From contig NC_018327.1 of NCBI RefSeq assembly GCF_000234665.1, positions 405,998 through 469,997 of the forward strand: a stretch of DNA of 64,000 nt. Reading direction: 5' to 3'. Both the position numbers and the translations under genes were made by a program. Positions 20,403-29,894 of this stretch are shown here, one piece after another. Every line of letters begins with the position of its first letter. Positions within the stretch are counted from its first letter, which is position 1. The DNA comes from Leishmania mexicana MHOM/GT/2001/U1103 (Eukaryota; Euglenozoa; Kinetoplastea; Trypanosomatida; Trypanosomatidae). The notes beneath the pieces were generated by a model that had not been told where the DNA came from, made no database searches, and saw only the letters and a program-made list of their open reading frames with translations.

Positions 20403-23400
20403 TCACAGCGGGGTGACATCCTCTACCTCGTCAAGCGGGTCATCGAGGAGCCGGTGCCGCGGTCGCTGCAGCACTGCCTCGCACACCTCCGACGGCGCTG
20501 GCTCGTCGACATCCACCACAACCCTCTCTGTAAACGTCCCCGGCACAGAGGTGATGGGCACAACATCCGTCCTGGGCGCAGACGTGAAGCTGCGGCTCGA
20601 CCGCAAAGCCTTATAAGAGCCACCAGACCACGAGACCGAGTCGACCGACGCCATGGCATGCGCCTCGCTTACATCCTCAATGTCGTGGCTGGGACTACCT
20701 GGTGTGCAGAGAGGTTCCAGCACCGACGGTGCCACCTGTATCTCCAACGGAATCGCATCATCCACAGCAGACGCACTCGAACAAGGCGCTTCGTACCCGT
20801 TGGGGGTCGCAACAGTGTAGCCATCCCATGGGGAAGTCTGAAAGGCTGCACTCTCTCCCCTTGCCGTATTCGTGCCGCTAGCCGTAGCGTTGGCAGATAC
20901 ACTGCCCGTGCTGATGCGCAGTCCGTGCTGCTCGTCATCGTCTGCCTCAGCCACACCGCCTACCACCCTGGACTCAAGCGGCAGGTCGGGAAAGGGGTGG
21001 AAGGTCATCGGAGTCGGCGGCATCGACGCTGCCGTCATCATGGTACTCGGCGTGTAGCTGCCAGTGTCAGTCCTCGCGTTCACCGCCGCGTGGCCAAAGC
21101 CGGCGCCCCACGCGAACGGCTCCAACGAGAATGAGGAGGCGGTGGTGGACGACAACGAAGAGTTCGAGCCAGATGATGACGATGATGACTGCTCTGAGGC
21201 CGAGGCAGACGGGAAGGAGTGGCATGTCGCCCTGGCGAACATCGAAGGCGAGGGAGACGGAGGAGAAACCATGCCTTCAGTGTCGACGGTGTCGACACGT
21301 CCTGGCCGCGTAGCCCTTCCGACGAGACCCAACACATCCGCTGCTGTTGCCGTGGCAGGGAGCGCCTTTTCGCATCGGCCTTCGCTGGCAGGAGCCATGG
21401 TCGCGCCCAGATCGCCAGCATGGCGCCGGCGCCGGCGCCGAAGTCGGCGGCGGTCACCACGGCGGCTTGCCCCAACCTGGCTCTCAGCACCTCTTGCCTG
21501 CTCTCCCAGCTCCGTACCCACAGAGCCCTCGATGGCCGGCAACAGCAGTGGTTGCTGGGAGCTGCACAGCGCAGCTTTTCTCGACATGCGCCAGAGCAGC
21601 GCCGTCAGCATCGCGCTCACGTCAGCGGACAGATTCGAGGCGGCGGCGCTGTAGCTAGTGTTAGTGTAGCTGACCGGCACATCCTCCTCCGCACGGGCGA
21701 GGTCGCGAAGATGGTCGGGCGGGCACACACATACGCAATGCGGCCAGCGGTACGCCCCGAGTCCACGGCTCTCTGGCATGCCCAGAGTCGTTGAAGGCGT
21801 GTGGGGAGAGGACAGGGCTGTCGATGGATCAGCCCCTTGCCACTCTGGCAGCCGCAGCACACCCTCACTGCACACCAAGCACTTCGACCCGTACAAGCAA
21901 GAGAGCACGAGGGAGGTGACGTAGCCGCGACGGCTAAAGTATGCCCGTGGATCGACGCGGGCGAGTGTGTAGGGGGCTACGTGCACCGTGCACGGCCAGT
22001 CCGACTCCTCCCATACCTGCGGAGCGTCATCCAGCACAGCGATGCTGCGCGGCTTCGGCAGGCGGTTTGACCAGTCGCACCACGCCGGAGCGCGCCACGC
22101 ACGACGAGCGGCTGTCATTGCGGCGGCATCCAAAATGAGCTGCACAACGCGCAGGACACCTTTGCGGCATCGTGCAATGCGCTCAGCCGTGCTCTTCGGT
22201 ACCGGCGCCTGCAACGGTACGAGGCGCGCGTGAGCTGTATTGGGCACGCTTGATGCTGCGGAGCTGCTGTTGTCCGCTGGGATTCCGCCCACGGGCCCAG
22301 CAAAACAGGCGTCTGACGCCGCAGGCGCCTCCTCATCCTTGCTGACGTCATGACAGCCCCTTTCTTCGTCATCGCACCAGCGAAGCATCTCGTCCGCCGT
22401 CACCACACTTGATCGCATGTCGGGGAAGAGTACTCTGTGCGGGTCGAGCACCTGGCGCAGAATGGCCTCGGTGCGGCTCCGCGCTGACTTTGTCACCAGT
22501 ACTACCGGAATGTTCCACTGGGTGGCCACACGGTAGAGGAACTGGCGCACGCCAGGGCGCACGTACACAACATCGAGCAGGTAGCGGGCCGGTGGCGTCG
22601 CAGCCGCAGTCGCTGAAGCAGTGGCAGACTTTGCAGAGCTCGACCTGAGGGCATCCGCATCGGCGCTCGACGCAGATGACGTCTCTCGTGTGTCGTGGCT
22701 TTCAAAGTTGTTGTGGCCGTGGTCGTGACCGCTCTTGGACGACGAGTCCACTGCGGAAGCCGGCCCTAATGCAGACGGGGAAGCAGCTGTATATTTGACA
22801 GCGCCGCATTCTTCGTAGTGCACGATGCCAAGACTGTGCCGCTGCGATGCGGTGCGGCGCATGAAGCAACGCAGCAAGCCGCCACTGGAGAGGACAGAGG
22901 TGTCGCCTGTCGCAGTCTGTGCATGAGACAACAGCGGCTCACGAGTGGGCAGAGGCCTCTGCCGTATGGTCGGCCGCAGCACACCGTCGTCCTCAACAAC
23001 CTCCGTACACCTGTGTGAAAAATGGAAAGTGTCGTTGTTGTGGAGGTGGTGCCCTCTGCTGTCCCGGTACAACGCGCCCTCCTGCTGTCCATCCGCCCCT
23101 CTCACCATCGACTCGGCAAGTTCCTCTTCTGTTAGCGGCGGCGCGTCGTTTCGGCCGAGTCGGAGCGGCGCGCCGGCGAAGCGCTCTGACGACGGCGCCG
23201 CCGGGTGTCGGCGCCAGAGCACGCACGGGTTTTCAGCCCCTGCCACGCCGTCAGCAGCCGCCACGACGCGACGCAGGTGACGGAGGTGACGCTGCCGCTC
23301 GACAGCCGAGCGCACCGTGATGGCGTTGTCGATTAGGGTGCGGTCCATGTCTACCAGCACCGCCTTCTCTTCTCGCAGGTGCCGCCATAGCGGAGCTATG

Positions 23401-26400
23401 TAGTAGGTGAAGCCAACCACGACGTAGACGGTGCGCTGCACCACCTCCTGTGGAGACGGCACCTCCGTGGCCTCGGTGCCAGCACGATACCGCTCTGTGC
23501 ATCGCCTCGGCGGCACCCCCTCGTCGTCCCCGTCGTCACCGCTGTAGACGGCGTCCAAGGGCAAGTCAAATGACGCATGTGGCCACGACCAAGGAGCCAG
23601 CGTGATCGCGGCGATCGGGCGGCCATGGGTGTGGTCTACGAGGAGGCAGTCGAGGCAGCGCGATCGGGCCAAACGGAACTCGCTCTTGAGCAGCTCGCAG
23701 CGCCACTGCTTGTGGTCATTGGCGGGAAGTTTCGGCCACCGCCACTTGGGCATATGAGAAGAGTTGGAGCGGCGCACGTGATCGTGGTGGTGCATGGCGC
23801 CGCCGCTAGTCCCTTCCGCACCGTGGGGCGCGCTATTCTCCCTCGACACCGCCGTGGTCATCACAGCCTCCTCGTCACTCACATCTGCCGGCGAGCTTCC
23901 AGCCTCCTCCTCGTGCGAGATGTCTCCTTGAGACCAGCGAACGATGCCGCACGCGCCTAGGTGTCGATGGGTGTCAAAAGAAAAGGGGTTGTGTCCGTCA
24001 CGGGAGAGCGTGCCGGCTGCAACACGAAAACTGCACCCTTGCGCTGCCGCAGCGGCTGCCATCCACGGGCTCACGGTCGTAATCCACGTCGATTTCGATG
24101 GCATATCAGTCGTCGCTTCCGCCGCCGCCGCGTCAGCACGCGGGTCGTGACCTACCTGGCCCGCATCTCCCTCCGAGCGCACGCCGGCTCCGTTCTGCGG
24201 CGCGGCGGCCGCCGAGGTCGATGAAGGCGGTGGGGGACAGCGCTGATGAAGCACGTCGTGGTAACCAGTGTGGGCACGGCTCTCTCGCACGCCACACACC
24301 ACCACCTCCGTGGCCTCGCGCAGAGCCTCAAAGAGTAGCGCTTTGCCACGCGCATTGACGGTCATGAGAGGCGGCAGGCGCGGAAAGCTCTCAGGTCCCT
24401 CGTCGCATTCCTCGGCTTCTTTCGCGGGAGAATCGTCCGCCTCCTCCTCCGTCGCGCCACTGCTCCCCGCCACCCTCGACCTTCGCTTTGTCTGCCGCTC
24501 GACAGCGTGCGCGGCACGTCGACGCTTCCGCATTCTGGTACCCGCCCTCGGCAGTGGATGCAGTGCCTCGTCTGAAAGCTCAATGGTGCCGACCGTGCAG
24601 TGGAGCAGGCGAAGTGGAAGCTCGACAGCGTTTTTCGAGCCCTGGTCTTCAGATGCGTTCATAGACGAGTCCAGCGACGAAGGCAATGCTTCGTCTGGCG
24701 GCGGCTTGCCTCCTGTCCGTGTGCCTGGAGCTGCAGGACTCATCCCGGTCTGGACTCTCCCGGGAGTATCGACCCCTGTGGCGCAGCTGGACAACGGTGC
24801 CGCTGGTTGCTGGCGATCCACCGCCGCCAATCCCTCCAGGGCCTCCGTGTTGCCGGCGCGGCTGTGAGAGGCAGACGGTGCCCTCCACTTCTCCCTCTCA
24901 GGGCGTTCGTGGCTTGATTGCCGCGTCCACGAGGGATCAATGTACGCGCTTCGGTCCTGGCCGCGCAGACTCCAGAACTGCAGCCGCGCATATAGCTCCG
25001 CCGCAAACGCCATGTCCCCATCCGATGGCTCCACCACTGACGTGCCTGCAGCCCACAACGCGTGTAGAGGACAGGACGATGTGCCTTTCGGCTCGGTGCT
25101 ACTGTATTCTTCTGCTAAGTTGTAGAGCTTTCCCTCCTCTGGATCCGGTGACGAATACACCGCGACTTCCACCCGCAGCACATCAGCATCTGGAACGGTG
25201 GCGCGCGCTTTATGCTGTGCTGCAGCCGCCTCAGCACCTGCGGCTCGAGCACGCGAGCAGGCAGCGCCAAGCGGCGCGTCTGTCGGCTTAGCTGCCCATG
25301 CGGGTGGCAACATCCAAGAAGGACTCTTCTGCTCCATCTCAATCGGTGGAGCACGAGGATGAGCAGCGCTACCATCACCGCCGCCGCTGCACCCGCCACC
25401 CACCCGCCTTTCGTGTCCACTTGCAGGCGGCAGTAGCACGCGTTGCTCGAAGTACGAGAGAGGAAAGTCCGCGTCTGTTGCGCACGGTACGGAAGAGCGA
25501 CCCGGCAGCACCTGTGTGCTGCCCCCCAGCGGCGCACTTGGCCATTCCAGCGGCGTGTCGAGCGGGTGTCGGCGTACCTGACTAGGCACAAAGAAATTGG
25601 GTGTCGCTGCTGTCATGAACGACGTCGATGCCGCACCCGCGCGCTCTGCAGCCTCGCCAGATTCTCTCGGGAGGTCCTGTGCCCCGCAGCTGCAAAGGAC
25701 CGAGTGCATAACAACAAAGACTTGCGTGCTGCTTCTGCCCAAAATTTCTTCACCGTCTTCTGCCGTCGCACCTTCCTCCTCCGTGTCCCGCTCATCATCG
25801 CCGTCCGCGATGCAATCCGGATACGCAGCGGTAAACCCTTGTCGTTGCTGCCGACCACGGGCGCGATCAGCGGTGTGTGCATCCTGCGCGTCGTCGTTGC
25901 TGTCGCTGAAGGAGGCAACAAGGGAAGAAGAGCTGCGTGATGTGGAAGAGGAAGTCTGACATGGTAGGAGCGCCGAGTCTGGCATGGGGTGTGTAGCGGA
26001 GGCGGTGCAGCGCGTCACAAGGCCGCCACTCACAGCATGCCGGCTGGATTCCGTGGGCAGCGGATTGAGTGCAGATGCGCAAGAGCATTCGGCGTCAAAG
26101 TCTTCCTCATCAGCAACGGCGCCATCTCTTGGAAAGATACTCGCCGTCCCTTGCAGTAGTGGTGCAAGCGGTGAGCATAACGGCATCGATCCCGCCCGCG
26201 CGGCACGCGACTGGAGAGAAGCATCCGACACCAGGGCGGGACTGCTACGGATGTCGGCCCCGATCGGCTGAGGCAGTACGGGTGGCAACAGCGTTGTGGT
26301 GGCTGCCGTATATGCTCGGCATGGCGCGGCGGCACTGTCGCGGTCGGTGGAAGAGAGGTCCAGCGTCGCCGAAAGCATCTGCGTGAATGACCACTTCCCA

Positions 26401-29030
26401 TGTGGCGAAGGCGCCTGCCGAGTTCGGGAGCGCCCCCAGAGACGTTTTTCGGCAATCGACGACGGCAGCGCCGCAACGCCGAGCGCTGCGTCACTCAACG
26501 GGGTGGATGCTGCCTCTTTCATCCCGCCGGCCGCTGGCGAGAGGCGCGGCGGCATCGGCGAGTGTGGTGGTCTAGGAGGCGTCCTCTGCACACCCCCGCC
26601 CGGAGGTATCGATCTCGGGGACGAAGGCAACGAGTGCGTTGGCGCCTCTGACGGCGTCCTAGGTGACGGCCCCGCTTCGTCGACGCGACCGCGCTCGGGA
26701 CCGCCGCTGTTCTCAGTGGCGTTACGCTTGAGCCGATGTGCGTCATGTGCGCTGAGAGCGCTAATCTCGCGTGCTGACGACGGCAAAGTCAGTGTGTCCA
26801 TCCGTAGGCTGTCGGCGCGAAAACGGGAAAGGGGGAGGCGGCGTCGGTGGCCCTTGGCTGTTGCGGCCATCACAACCGTTGAGGACATGGAGACGGAGGG
26901 CGGTGTCTGCGCATCGGTACCTGCAAGCCTCTCGGCCTCTCCTACCGCCTCACTCGATCTGCACGTCGTTGCAGTTGCCTCGGCCGATAGACGTGACACG
27001 TGAGCGAGGTGCCGCTCTTCCGCCTCTGCAGTCGCTGCTGTCGATGCCTCGCTCCCCTCACACGCGCCCTCGTCGCTCTCCGCGCCCGGCATCGCCTCTC
27101 GTAGCAGCACCTCGGTGTCATGGCAGCAGACGAATATGAACTTGTGGTTGCCGAAGCACATGGCAGTGCAGGCGCAACCACCAACGGCACGCCGGGCGAT
27201 AACCACGTAAAAAAGGCCAAAGTACTCCCGGGCCGGCGCTTCGCCGCCGACCCCCTCGGTCACGCTTTCATCGGCTCCGCCCACCCCGCCGCGCACTTCT
27301 TGCCGACACCCTTTTCTATCCGGCGCGACGTGGGACGACACCGCCTGTTCATCGTCCCCGCTACGGACGTGCTGGGCGAGCACGACGCATCGCGACATGA
27401 GAGCGAAGGCGCAGTGCGTAGGGTCAAATGACAGGCAGGCCTGTAAAAAAGACTGTAAGGGCATCGGCGCAGCGAGCGTGTTGTCGCCCGAGGCGTCGGG
27501 GGTGCTCAGCCCAGAGGAACTCTGACTGCCGTCAGTTGAGGCAGTCCGCCGTGCAGCTGCACCGTCACCGTTGGCCTCCTCACGGATTGCGGTGGCGCCG
27601 GCCCCGCCTCCATCGACGGTGGCAAAGGATGCAGGACCTCCCGCACCGCTGGCGCCCCGCGCGGCGGCTGTGGTTGGCGGCAAAGGAACACTGGACGCGC
27701 TGCCGTCGTCCCCCATCGCCAGCGATGCCACGACAATGCCAGAGTCGTCACTATTGCTGCTGGGCCTCCTTGCACCACGGGACGGACCTGCCGCAATGCG
27801 AGCACGGCCCAGCACTCGCCACAGAAGCTGCAGATCTGCAACCACCTGCACCGCAGCTTGGTGCTGAAGCGCGTGCTGGTAAGACCCGGGCCTCTGGGGA
27901 GCCGACGCGCTGCGGCGGTGCTGACAGCAACCTTGGCGCGACCACATCTGCCGCGGGCCAACGCCGCCACGGCGCACCGTAAACCGCAACGGCGAGAGCC
28001 ATCGATATAGAACCACGTCGTGGTAGCTAGCCTCGACCGTGACTTGAAGGTATTGTTGATACAAGGCGTTGACGACGAGGCCACGAATATACTCCACGTG
28101 CTGCCCTGCCTTGTCCTCCGCCTCCTGCGCATCCAGCCACAGCTGCTGCAGAGTCCTTTGCAGAAACTGCTGGCGGCGCCTCTGGGCAACGCGGCTGCGG
28201 AGGGCGCCACGACGGCGACCAGAGGGCAAAGGCGAAGGTGGTGTCGCTGCAACGTCAGCTTGCAGGTGTTTTCTGGATGATGTAGGGGAGTCAACGCAAG
28301 GCGGGGCCGGTGCGCCGCCATAGCTAGGAGCATTGGAGTGCTGCTGAAACTTCCCAAGTCTCTGATCCGCCACAGCCACGTCTGAGCCTGCAGCCGCTGG
28401 CGTCGCCTCTCGGACCAGGCGACGGCGCTTGTGTGAAGAGGTTGTCGAGTCGACGAGTGCCGCAGCAACAGCGGGGGACGGGGACGATCCAGCAGCTGCC
28501 GCGGTGACTGGCACAGAGCTGCACCGCTTCTTTTTCTCTCCCGCTCGCCTTCGCGATGAGCGCATCGACATCGTCAGGAAAGCCCCGGAGCCTTCGCTAG
28601 CCTTCTTCGTTGGCGAAGATGCCCTCAAATCTAAAGTCTCGGTTTGCTTCCATTGATGAGCAGCCCACACCAGCGCGTGCTCATACCGTGTTCGCGCAAC
28701 TGCGGCTGCTGTCACCGCCTGCCAAGCCCCGATGAGCCGCCGCGAGAGATTCAGGATTGCCTTTGTGTAGTCCGGCAGGAGCGTTGTGGCACTGCTAAGC
28801 TCCGCGAGTACGTAGCCGAATACCTGCAGCCGGCGTGTGCTGAGCCGCAGCGGAGGGCCAGGCTGCGCAACACTCTGATCACGCTCCCCAAAGGTGTCGT
28901 AGCCTCCATCACCGTGACGTAGGCGGCGTGCAACGAGGACGCCATGGCCTGTGGAGCCAAAGGTGGGTGGAGAAAACAGTGAGGGGCGCGCCTCCCTGGA
29001 GAGATGCGTGGCAGGTGGGTGAGGCTCCAT
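20403..29030 (-). CDS. Giant FCP1-like (HAD, DxDxT) protein phosphatase
   Basis: 2875 residues from the ATG at 29030. The frame is open to 29435, but a polypyrimidine tract and acceptor (29172) lie inside that extension. The catalytic core is late in the protein: VLVDMDRTLID, with the DMDRT nucleophile motif at about residue 1894; then LDVVYVRPGVRQFLYRV; then LVTKSARSRTEAILRQVLDP; then RSIAVLDDAPQVWEESDW near 2335. This order matches FCP1/SCP CTD-phosphatase domains, with a low-complexity insertion of roughly 250 residues between the first and second blocks. About 1880 residues of Ser/Ala/Arg-rich mostly disordered sequence precede the core, and a Ser-rich tail follows. No BRCT domain was found. 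Likely role: Ser/Thr phosphatase; the RNA polymerase II CTD is a family-based guess, and the trypanosomatid CTD lacks the usual heptads. Confidence 0.85.
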   Translation of the reverse strand: MEPHPPATHLSREARPSLFSPPTFGSTGHGVLVARRLRHGDGGYDTFGERDQSVAQPGPPLRLSTRRLQVFGYVLAELSSATTLLPDYTKAILNLSRRLIGAWQAVTAAAVARTRYEHALVWAAHQWKQTETLDLRASSPTKKASEGSGAFLTMSMRSSRRRAGEKKKRCSSVPVTAAAAGSSPSPAVAAALVDSTTSSHKRRRLVREATPAAAGSDVAVADQRLGKFQQHSNAPSYGGAPAPPCVDSPTSSRKHLQADVAATPPSPLPSGRRRGALRSRVAQRRRQQFLQRTLQQLWLDAQEAEDKAGQHVEYIRGLVVNALYQQYLQVTVEASYHDVVLYRWLSPLRFTVRRGGVGPRQMWSRQGCCQHRRSASAPQRPGSYQHALQHQAAVQVVADLQLLWRVLGRARIAAGPSRGARRPSSNSDDSGIVVASLAMGDDGSASSVPLPPTTAAARGASGAGGPASFATVDGGGAGATAIREEANGDGAAARRTASTDGSQSSSGLSTPDASGDNTLAAPMPLQSFLQACLSFDPTHCAFALMSRCVVLAQHVRSGDDEQAVSSHVAPDRKGCRQEVRGGVGGADESVTEGVGGEAPAREYFGLFYVVIARRAVGGCACTAMCFGNHKFIFVCCHDTEVLLREAMPGAESDEGACEGSEASTAATAEAEERHLAHVSRLSAEATATTCRSSEAVGEAERLAGTDAQTPPSVSMSSTVVMAATAKGHRRRLPLSRFRADSLRMDTLTLPSSAREISALSAHDAHRLKRNATENSGGPERGRVDEAGPSPRTPSEAPTHSLPSSPRSIPPGGGVQRTPPRPPHSPMPPRLSPAAGGMKEAASTPLSDAALGVAALPSSIAEKRLWGRSRTRQAPSPHGKWSFTQMLSATLDLSSTDRDSAAAPCRAYTAATTTLLPPVLPQPIGADIRSSPALVSDASLQSRAARAGSMPLCSPLAPLLQGTASIFPRDGAVADEEDFDAECSCASALNPLPTESSRHAVSGGLVTRCTASATHPMPDSALLPCQTSSSTSRSSSSLVASFSDSNDDAQDAHTADRARGRQQRQGFTAAYPDCIADGDDERDTEEEGATAEDGEEILGRSSTQVFVVMHSVLCSCGAQDLPRESGEAAERAGAASTSFMTAATPNFFVPSQVRRHPLDTPLEWPSAPLGGSTQVLPGRSSVPCATDADFPLSYFEQRVLLPPASGHERRVGGGCSGGGDGSAAHPRAPPIEMEQKSPSWMLPPAWAAKPTDAPLGAACSRARAAGAEAAAAQHKARATVPDADVLRVEVAVYSSPDPEEGKLYNLAEEYSSTEPKGTSSCPLHALWAAGTSVVEPSDGDMAFAAELYARLQFWSLRGQDRSAYIDPSWTRQSSHERPEREKWRAPSASHSRAGNTEALEGLAAVDRQQPAAPLSSCATGVDTPGRVQTGMSPAAPGTRTGGKPPPDEALPSSLDSSMNASEDQGSKNAVELPLRLLHCTVGTIELSDEALHPLPRAGTRMRKRRRAAHAVERQTKRRSRVAGSSGATEEEADDSPAKEAEECDEGPESFPRLPPLMTVNARGKALLFEALREATEVVVCGVRESRAHTGYHDVLHQRCPPPPSSTSAAAAPQNGAGVRSEGDAGQVGHDPRADAAAAEATTDMPSKSTWITTVSPWMAAAAAAQGCSFRVAAGTLSRDGHNPFSFDTHRHLGACGIVRWSQGDISHEEEAGSSPADVSDEEAVMTTAVSRENSAPHGAEGTSGGAMHHHDHVRRSNSSHMPKWRWPKLPANDHKQWRCELLKSEFRLARSRCLDCLLVDHTHGRPIAAITLAPWSWPHASFDLPLDAVYSGDDGDDEGVPPRRCTERYRAGTEATEVPSPQEVVQRTVYVVVGFTYYIAPLWRHLREEKAVLVDMDRTLIDNAITVRSAVERQRHLRHLRRVVAAADGVAGAENPCVLWRRHPAAPSSERFAGAPLRLGRNDAPPLTEEELAESMVRGADGQQEGALYRDSRGHHLHNNDTFHFSHRCTEVVEDDGVLRPTIRQRPLPTREPLLSHAQTATGDTSVLSSGGLLRCFMRRTASQRHSLGIVHYEECGAVKYTAASPSALGPASAVDSSSKSGHDHGHNNFESHDTRETSSASSADADALRSSSAKSATASATAAATPPARYLLDVVYVRPGVRQFLYRVATQWNIPVVLVTKSARSRTEAILRQVLDPHRVLFPDMRSSVVTADEMLRWCDDEERGCHDVSKDEEAPAASDACFAGPVGGIPADNSSSAASSVPNTAHARLVPLQAPVPKSTAERIARCRKGVLRVVQLILDAAAMTAARRAWRAPAWCDWSNRLPKPRSIAVLDDAPQVWEESDWPCTVHVAPYTLARVDPRAYFSRRGYVTSLVLSCLYGSKCLVCSEGVLRLPEWQGADPSTALSSPHTPSTTLGMPESRGLGAYRWPHCVCVCPPDHLRDLARAEEDVPVSYTNTSYSAAASNLSADVSAMLTALLWRMSRKAALCSSQQPLLLPAIEGSVGTELGEQARGAESQVGASRRGDRRRLRRRRRRHAGDLGATMAPASEGRCEKALPATATAADVLGLVGRATRPGRVDTVDTEGMVSPPSPSPSMFARATCHSFPSASASEQSSSSSSGSNSSLSSTTASSFSLEPFAWGAGFGHAAVNARTDTGSYTPSTMMTAASMPPTPMTFHPFPDLPLESRVVGGVAEADDDEQHGLRISTGSVSANATASGTNTARGESAAFQTSPWDGYTVATPNGYEAPCSSASAVDDAIPLEIQVAPSVLEPLCTPGSPSHDIEDVSEAHAMASVDSVSWSGGSYKALRSSRSFTSAPRTDVVPITSVPGTFTERVVVDVDEPAPSEVCEAVLQRPRHRLLDDPLDEVEDVTPL

Positions 29031-29894
29031 GTCACTTGTCCGTGTATCGTCCTTGTCAGTGGATGCCACCAACCACCCGCTGCCTACCCCTGCACGACTA
29101 GCCCAATGGCGCCAAAGATAGCAAGATGCAGTAGAGAGTGTGTATAATGGTTCAGGAAGAAGGTGGTGTTGCTGTATGCGTGGTGATACAAGAAACGACA
29201 GAGGAGGTGGCGTGAGGGGGAGGGAGGAGGGGGAGAGGCAGCTGCTTCTCCTATCCGTGCAGCGAGGAGCCAACTTCCGCGCATGCAAGCTGTTCTCTTG
29301 CATTACAAGCGTCCCCCGCTCACGTGGCGCTCGTTTCTTCGCCTCCTTTTTTTTTTGCATTGTCGCTCCCCCTCCGCCCCTCCTGTCCCCTGTGGCGTCG
29401 GACATGCGCCACGTGGCTGCGTTCATCATCCTCATACTTCGCCCTCATCAACGGCGCTCACGCCACCACGCAGACAGTAGATGAGGAAGAGACGAAAGGT
29501 TCATGGAGGAGGAGGAGGAGGAGGAGGGGGGGCGTAGCGCGCGGTCTGCGTGTGCCTCATCATCGCATGGGAGAGGAGGGAGGGGGGTCCGTCTTTTTCG
29601 TTCCGTCTTCTCCAGCTCTGTACACCCACATGCCACGCACGCACGCACGCACGCAGACAGACAACGACAGTTCGCGGTCAAACAGAGACCACGAGGATGA
29701 GAGAGAGACCTCTCCTCCATCCAAACTCCAAACACACCACTATCACCACCGCAAGGGCGCGTACACGGCGGCTCACATCATCATCCACGAGAGCCGCCGC
29801 CGCCGCCTCTCCCTCCCTCCTTTCGCCATTTGATTCGTATCGAACGCACCGCCTCAACACCTGCCACCACCGAGGCCCCGGCCTCAAGCCAACC
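29031..29894. other. Intergenic region with GGA run
   Basis: No gene seen. A GGA triplet run (29501-29530), ACGC repeats near 29635-29655 and T-rich pieces around 29348 (on the + strand) are present. Confidence 0.5.
29172..29173 (-). promoter_or_regulatory. Candidate spliced-leader acceptor AG
   Basis: The minus strand has a C/T-rich tract (complement of about 29195-29240), then CATACAG. The first downstream ATG is 29030, in frame with the FCP1-like protein. Confidence 0.45.

Noticed and set aside
20403..29030. Several independent genes instead of one giant phosphatase
   Set aside because: One uninterrupted frame of more than 8.6 kb with steady coding composition and no internal spacer-type repeats or splice tracts was seen; splitting is not supported.
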